Program-made: the position numbers and the translations under genes
In this document: piece after piece, positions 7,498 through 10,775 of the stretch
How the letters are laid out: the number at the start of each line of letters is the position of its first letter
How positions within the stretch are numbered: the stretch's first letter is position 1
The notes under the pieces: model-generated
Seen by the model: only the letters and a program-made list of their open reading frames with translations
Database searches by the model: none
What the model was told of the DNA's origin: nothing
Source: Alphaproteobacteria bacterium
GTDB lineage: Bacteria > Pseudomonadota > Alphaproteobacteria > JAGOMX01
Direction: 5' to 3'
Assembly (NCBI GenBank): GCA_016742295.1
Contig: JACVCA010000029.1
Location: 1-10,775, forward strand
Length of the DNA: 10,775 nucleotides

Positions 7498-7825
7498 ATA
7501 TAATAGAAGGGCTAAATAAGAGGAGATATTAAAAAAAATAGCCTTGTCCCTTGGTCACTCCTTTAACAAACGAACCTAACTTAGCTACTCTTATAAACTC
7601 AGAGCAGAAGCAACTGCAATTATACTTACTTAAAACTGTAAGCAGAAAAGTCAAAAAAGATTACGACGGCTAAAACTTTACTCAGAATCCCAAGCAAACT
7701 GATCTGTTAAAGTACAAATAACTTTCTTACCATAAGCCGCTTGGCTAGTTGCAAGACATCCATAAAGAGATTATAAAAGAAGATAGCCTGCACGAACCTA
7801 TTCATAGATTTGAAAGGAATTATCT
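7498..7825 (+). other. 328-base gap between housekeeping and accessory genes; no supported gene
   Basis: AT-rich and without a gene I can support. An imperfect inverted repeat around 7506-7552 (AAGGGCTA against TAGCCTT) spans a purine-rich stretch and an A8 run. It is too loose to call a terminator for amn. On the minus strand, 7678-7770 encodes a short protein-like fragment (see findings). A good promoter candidate lies at 7749-7777. No tRNA-like fold was found. Confidence 0.5.
7749..7777 (+). promoter_or_regulatory. Candidate sigma-70 promoter for the F-box/repeat gene
   Basis: TTGCAA (7749-7754, four of six positions) and TATAAA (7772-7777, five of six) stand at the ideal 17-base spacing. 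Transcription would start near 7784, leaving a leader of about 40 bases that contains the ribosome-binding site AAAGGA (7813-7818) 7 bases before the ATG. This suggests the gene is expressed on its own, apart from amn. Confidence 0.5.
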
Positions 7826-9535
7826 ATGCACCTATTCATTATAGCTCCTTTATTATCATGCTTAATGTTTACGATAATTTCTGAAAGTTCATGCTTAGCC
7901 AGTGAAACGCCACCTGAGAGCTATGAGTCAATGGCAAAACGTCTAAGAGTCACTACACTCAACCCATTTCCTTCTAGACATTCTGAAGAAGACATTCTTC
8001 CTGAAGAATTATTGATCATTATCTTTAACCAATTAAATTTCCGTGATCTTGGAGCAGTCCAACTGGTTTGCAAACAATGGTATAGGCTGGGGGGTGATGA
8101 GATTTTATCTCTAGTTCGCCATATTTATAAAAAACCTCTTTCTGAAGTATTATGGAAGCTTGAAACTATAAAAGAGGGACAAGCAAAGCTCAGCCAAGAG
8201 ATTACAGCTCTTGTATCTAACCAAGCTACAGGAGAGAAGTTCTTTGACTCACCTGATGCCACCCGTAAATTACTTCTAGCTCCTAAAGCAGTAGAGTATG
8301 TTTTACGGACTCCTTCCTTAATTCCTCTCTTATTTAAAAGCGAAGTGACTGCCTCTGAGCTTCACCATACTTTAGATCGAAAAACCTTAGATGAAGATCA
8401 ACGGTCAGCTTTAAAAACTTTTGTAAAATCTGGCTCTAATTTATCTTCAACGATAAATTGGTATTCAGAGGAGTGTATCAATTTCACCAAGGATTTTGCT
8501 CCTCATTATAAGGCTTGGTATTTGCTTTACCTTTTTGACTCTCCTCAATCTGAAGAGCCAATGCATGGGTGGTTCAGATCTATTTATGCTCATATTACTT
8601 CAGAGCATGCTTATGAAAATTATAGTGAAGACCAAGCCCTTTTTATTCCTAAGAGTTTGTCTTATTTTTCTGATCTACCCTACTATTTCACACAAGCTCT
8701 TGGATTATACTGCCATAGGTGGGCTAAAAAAAGTAGTAAACAATCTTCAAAGAATTTGTGGTTAAGCTTTGCAGGAAATTTTTTCAGTAAATATATAATT
8801 CAAGAAGATACGCAAAACCAACTCAATTTAGGATTAGTTTTACGAGATCAAGGTAAGTTTGAGGCAGCAGTATTTTACTTACGGAATGCTGCAAATCAAG
8901 GAGATACAGTCGCTCAAATCACGTTAGGAAAACTTTTGTCTAATCAACGAAACTATGAAGAAGCAGAAGTATACTCACGAAAAGCTGCAGATAAAGGAGC
9001 TCCAAACGCTCAAGGTACACTAGGACAAATTTTATTTAATCAAAAAAAATATGAAGAAGCAAAAGGCTACTTACGTAAGGCTGCAGATGGAGGAGATACC
9101 ACCGCTCAAGTTACACTAGGGCTCATTCTGGTTAATCAACACAAGGATGAAGAAGCAGAAGTTTACTTGCGAAAAGCTGCAGATAAAGGAGCTACCACCG
9201 CTCAATCAAGGCTAGGGAGAATTTTATTTAATCAAAAAAAGTTTGAAGAAGCAGAATTTTACTTACGTAAAGCTGCAGATAGAGGAGATACCCAAGCTCA
9301 AACCACGCTAGGGGTAATTTTGTCTTATCAACAAAAGTATGAAGAAGCAGAATTTTATTTGCGTAAGACGGCAGATAGAGGAGATACAAACGCTCAATCT
9401 ACGCTAGGAGTAATTTTGTTTTATCAACAAAAGTATAGGGAAGCAGAATTTTACTTACGTAAAGCTGCAAATAAAGAAGATACAAACGCTCAACTCATGC
9501 TCGGGAAGCTTTTGTCTTTATTGAAAAAAGCTTAA
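7826..9535 (+). CDS. Predicted secreted F-box-like protein with tandem Sel1/TPR-type repeats
   Basis: The function is not known; a host-directed effector role is inferred from the domains. Residues 1-25 form a hydrophobic signal-like segment (LFIIAPLL, SCLMFTII, then a possible cut after CLA), unusual in having no Lys or Arg before the core. Residues 57-92 fit an F-box: LPEELLIIIFNQL, then DLGAVQLVCKQWYRL. In eukaryotes this motif recruits Skp1 of SCF ubiquitin ligases, and some intracellular bacteria carry it in effectors. Residues of about 100-330 are helical, with no family recognised. From residue 331, 32-residue repeats follow, with the pattern AQ..LG..L..Q...EEAE.YLRKAAD.G, able to build a protein-binding solenoid. 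The ATG has a good ribosome-binding site (AAAGGA). The frame ends inside the eighth repeat after a run of six A (9524-9529); the rest of that repeat is in another frame. It could equally be an envelope protein. Confidence 0.85.
   Translation: MHLFIIAPLLSCLMFTIISESSCLASETPPESYESMAKRLRVTTLNPFPSRHSEEDILPEELLIIIFNQLNFRDLGAVQLVCKQWYRLGGDEILSLVRHIYKKPLSEVLWKLETIKEGQAKLSQEITALVSNQATGEKFFDSPDATRKLLLAPKAVEYVLRTPSLIPLLFKSEVTASELHHTLDRKTLDEDQRSALKTFVKSGSNLSSTINWYSEECINFTKDFAPHYKAWYLLYLFDSPQSEEPMHGWFRSIYAHITSEHAYENYSEDQALFIPKSLSYFSDLPYYFTQALGLYCHRWAKKSSKQSSKNLWLSFAGNFFSKYIIQEDTQNQLNLGLVLRDQGKFEAAVFYLRNAANQGDTVAQITLGKLLSNQRNYEEAEVYSRKAADKGAPNAQGTLGQILFNQKKYEEAKGYLRKAADGGDTTAQVTLGLILVNQHKDEEAEVYLRKAADKGATTAQSRLGRILFNQKKFEEAEFYLRKAADRGDTQAQTTLGVILSYQQKYEEAEFYLRKTADRGDTNAQSTLGVILFYQQKYREAEFYLRKAANKEDTNAQLMLGKLLSLLKKA
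8816..9535 (+). repeat. Seven and a half tandem 96-base (32-residue) repeats
   Basis: Units begin at 8816, 8912, 9008, 9104, 9200, 9296, 9392 and 9488, each exactly 96 bases with no spacer. Except in the first unit (AACCAA), each begins with GCTCAA (Ala-Gln). Later units share long stretches such as GAAGCAGAATTTTACTTACG, more alike than the first, which suggests recent duplication from the 3' end. The unit is four residues shorter than a classical 36-residue Sel1 repeat and two shorter than a TPR. The eighth unit is interrupted at 9535 by a frameshift. Confidence 0.9.
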
Positions 9536-9587
9536 AGAAGCAGAATTCATCTACCAGGTAAAAGCTTATATTAAAGGCAGATCGTAG
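9536..9587 (+). pseudogene. Frame-shifted end of the eighth repeat of the F-box gene
   Basis: Removing one A from the A6 run at 9524-9529 continues the protein as KKLKEAEFIYQVKAYIKGRS to a TAG at 9585-9587. This matches the second half of the repeat unit (EEAEFYLRKAADRG) with a single extra residue, so the original gene, or a slippage product, would be about 586 residues. It could be a true mutation, a sequencing indel in a homopolymer, or rarely used transcript slippage. Six A is short for the last. Confidence 0.7.
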
Positions 9588-9811
9588 TTTGTGAGAGGAT
9601 TTACGTCATAAAGCCATGAACGGTTAAGGCACGCAGCAGAATTTTCTGAAGGTAAGATTGAGAAATTAACTTTGAAGAAAATCAAGCTCCAGGAATTAAC
9701 GAATCATCCTAACTTTCTACCCTCGATGAATAGGTTTGAACCTTATAGCGTTCCTAATGAAAATAAAAGAAGGATTTATTGCAAAACCAATATGAAAAAT
9801 CAATTTTTATC
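9588..9811 (+). other. Gap between converging genes, with an open but decayed-looking frame
   Basis: No gene is supported. The frame that continues the eighth repeat meets TAG (9585) and TAA near 9609. It then stays open on the plus strand to 9866 with protein-like content: HERLRHAAEFSEGK, then KLTLKKIKLQELTNHPNFL. It has no credible start or ribosome-binding site and runs into the opposite gene. It may be an eroded C-terminal part of the repeat gene. An A5/T5 inverted repeat (AAAAATCAATTTTT, 9796-9809) between the converging genes is too weak to call a terminator. Confidence 0.4.
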
Positions 9812-10775
9812 CTACTTCCCCTTCTTTTTTCCCTGCCCTTTACGAGATTCTTTTTTAAAAATTTGAGTTTTCTTAGGTTCCTTGACCTGTTTCTGTTTTT
9901 GCTTTTTAGGTCCTTCCTCAATTTTAGTCATTCCCCTGCCTTCTGCTTTTACTGAAGAAGCCTCTTTTACCTGAAGTGATGAGAGCTTTTCGCTAGGCTT
10001 AACTTGCTTGCCTTTTTTCCTTTTTTTAGTATCCTGGCTAGAGTCCGTAACCGATCTAGACTGTGCAACTCCTATGGGATCCATTACAGTCGGACTCTCC
10101 TTTCGTTCTAAAATCTTCATATGAGGTAAATCCTTACGTCGTCTTTGTGAAAGGCTTTGTGCTGTATCTTCGCTTTTCTCCTCTTCTTCATCCTCTCCTT
10201 TAGATTCTTTTTCAATAGGTTGGGAACCAGACAGGAGATAAGGTGAATCACTATTTTTTTTAAAAAATCTTCCTTTTAAAAAGCTAAAATCTTCCAAATT
10301 TGAGAGCTCAGAACCTTCATCGTCAGAGTCTTCTTCGTGAACAAATGCTTCCATCTTCTCTTTATCAAGGACAAGCGGCGTTACCTTATCTTCGAGATCA
10401 TTATCCTCAGATTTCCAAGATGTAAGGCTCTCGACACCCTTCAGTTCAGACTCAACTTCAATTACCCCATTTAAACGCATCGTAAAAGTTATGGAGCCAC
10501 TATTAAAAGTCGAAAAGAAGGGTTTTCGAGTGGTTCGTTGAACTCCTTCATACTTTTCAGATTGAGACTCTTCTTGGTTGGATTTTTTCTGTACGGATTT
10601 CCATAGACAGACATCATGAGGCTCTACTACTAAATTTTTAGTTTTTTCGGGACATTTAACTAAAGAATGATAGTAGGGGGTTAATGAGCTCATCAAGAGT
10701 TCCAGGCGTTTGAATGTGGTGAAAAAGAAGGAGAGAGGATTCAACCATCTCAATGCTTCTTGAAGTAACCTTAGA
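9812..10775 (-). CDS. Highly charged, low-complexity protein of unknown function, probably incomplete at the window edge
   Basis: I do not recognise this protein. The frame stops with TAG at 9812 and is open on the reverse strand to the window edge, so the start may lie outside. Possible inside starts are a TTG at 10753 (313 residues) and an ATG at 10693 (293 residues; TGGAA about 8 bases upstream). Counting from the TTG, residues 1-35 are hydrophobic/aromatic (LSFFFTTFKRLELLM). Residues 85-105 are the only other stretch that looks ordered. Most of the rest is Ser, Glu, Asp, Lys and Gln. There are acidic patches at 139-149 and 187-197 (GEDEEEEKSED) and a basic half from 203, with RRRK, KKRKKGK at 243-249 and a lysine-rich end KKKGK. 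No cysteine-rich, enzymatic or membrane motif is seen. It could be a secreted effector, a nucleic-acid-binding or surface protein. It converges on the F-box gene. Confidence 0.65.
   Translation of the reverse strand, partial: LRLLQEALRWLNPLSFFFTTFKRLELLMSSLTPYYHSLVKCPEKTKNLVVEPHDVCLWKSVQKKSNQEESQSEKYEGVQRTTRKPFFSTFNSGSITFTMRLNGVIEVESELKGVESLTSWKSEDNDLEDKVTPLVLDKEKMEAFVHEEDSDDEGSELSNLEDFSFLKGRFFKKNSDSPYLLSGSQPIEKESKGEDEEEEKSEDTAQSLSQRRRKDLPHMKILERKESPTVMDPIGVAQSRSVTDSSQDTKKRKKGKQVKPSEKLSSLQVKEASSVKAEGRGMTKIEEGPKKQKQKQVKEPKKTQIFKKESRKGQGKKKGK

Noticed and set aside
8496..8765. Plus-strand frame of 89 codons inside the F-box gene
   Set aside because: Overlaps the well-supported frame, has no ribosome-binding site, and its hydrophobic content follows from the AT-rich codons of the main gene.
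8816..9535. CRISPR array or non-coding satellite
   Set aside because: The repeats are coding, exactly 96 bases without spacers, and keep the reading frame and Sel1/TPR-like pattern.

Overview
The window looks like the chromosome of an AT-rich alphaproteobacterium that lives with or inside a eukaryotic cell. Three things point to this. The order rpsU, rpsT, dnaA, dnaN on one strand, with a divergent COQ9-family gene beside rpsU, is an alphaproteobacterial style of layout. COQ9 implies aerobic, ubiquinone-based respiration. A secreted protein with an F-box and Sel1/TPR-like repeats is typical of protist- or arthropod-associated symbionts. Holosporales-type amoeba or ciliate symbionts are my best guess. 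This is inferred from gene content, not from a database match.

Layout. Bases 1-3192 are leftward (minus strand) and hold dnaN (cut by the window edge), dnaA, rpsT and rpsU: replication initiation, the sliding clamp and two small-subunit ribosomal proteins. From 3223 transcription turns rightward: a COQ9-like gene, a short gap with one possible tiny ORF, dapF (meso-diaminopimelate for peptidoglycan), ftsY (SRP receptor) and amn (AMP nucleosidase). The amn frame is open and conserved well upstream of its first ordinary start codon, and the only start that fits is an ATT at 6022 behind a GGAG ribosome-binding site.

After 7500 the character changes from housekeeping to accessory. A 328-base gap carries a good candidate promoter. 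It is followed by a 569-residue protein with a signal peptide, an F-box-like motif and tandem 32-residue repeats. Its reading frame breaks at a run of six A in the eighth repeat, and the rest of that repeat continues in another frame to 9587. Converging on it from the right edge is a gene for a very charged, low-complexity protein with acidic and lysine-rich stretches. It may be incomplete at the window edge.

The housekeeping genes do not form one pathway. They are a replication/ribosome block and a set of unrelated core genes. The right-hand two genes are the candidates for host interaction: the F-box protein could dock on a host Skp1/cullin ubiquitin ligase, and the charged protein has a possible nuclear localisation motif. 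Both ideas are inference. I found no tRNA, rRNA, CRISPR array, insertion sequence or convincing replication origin.
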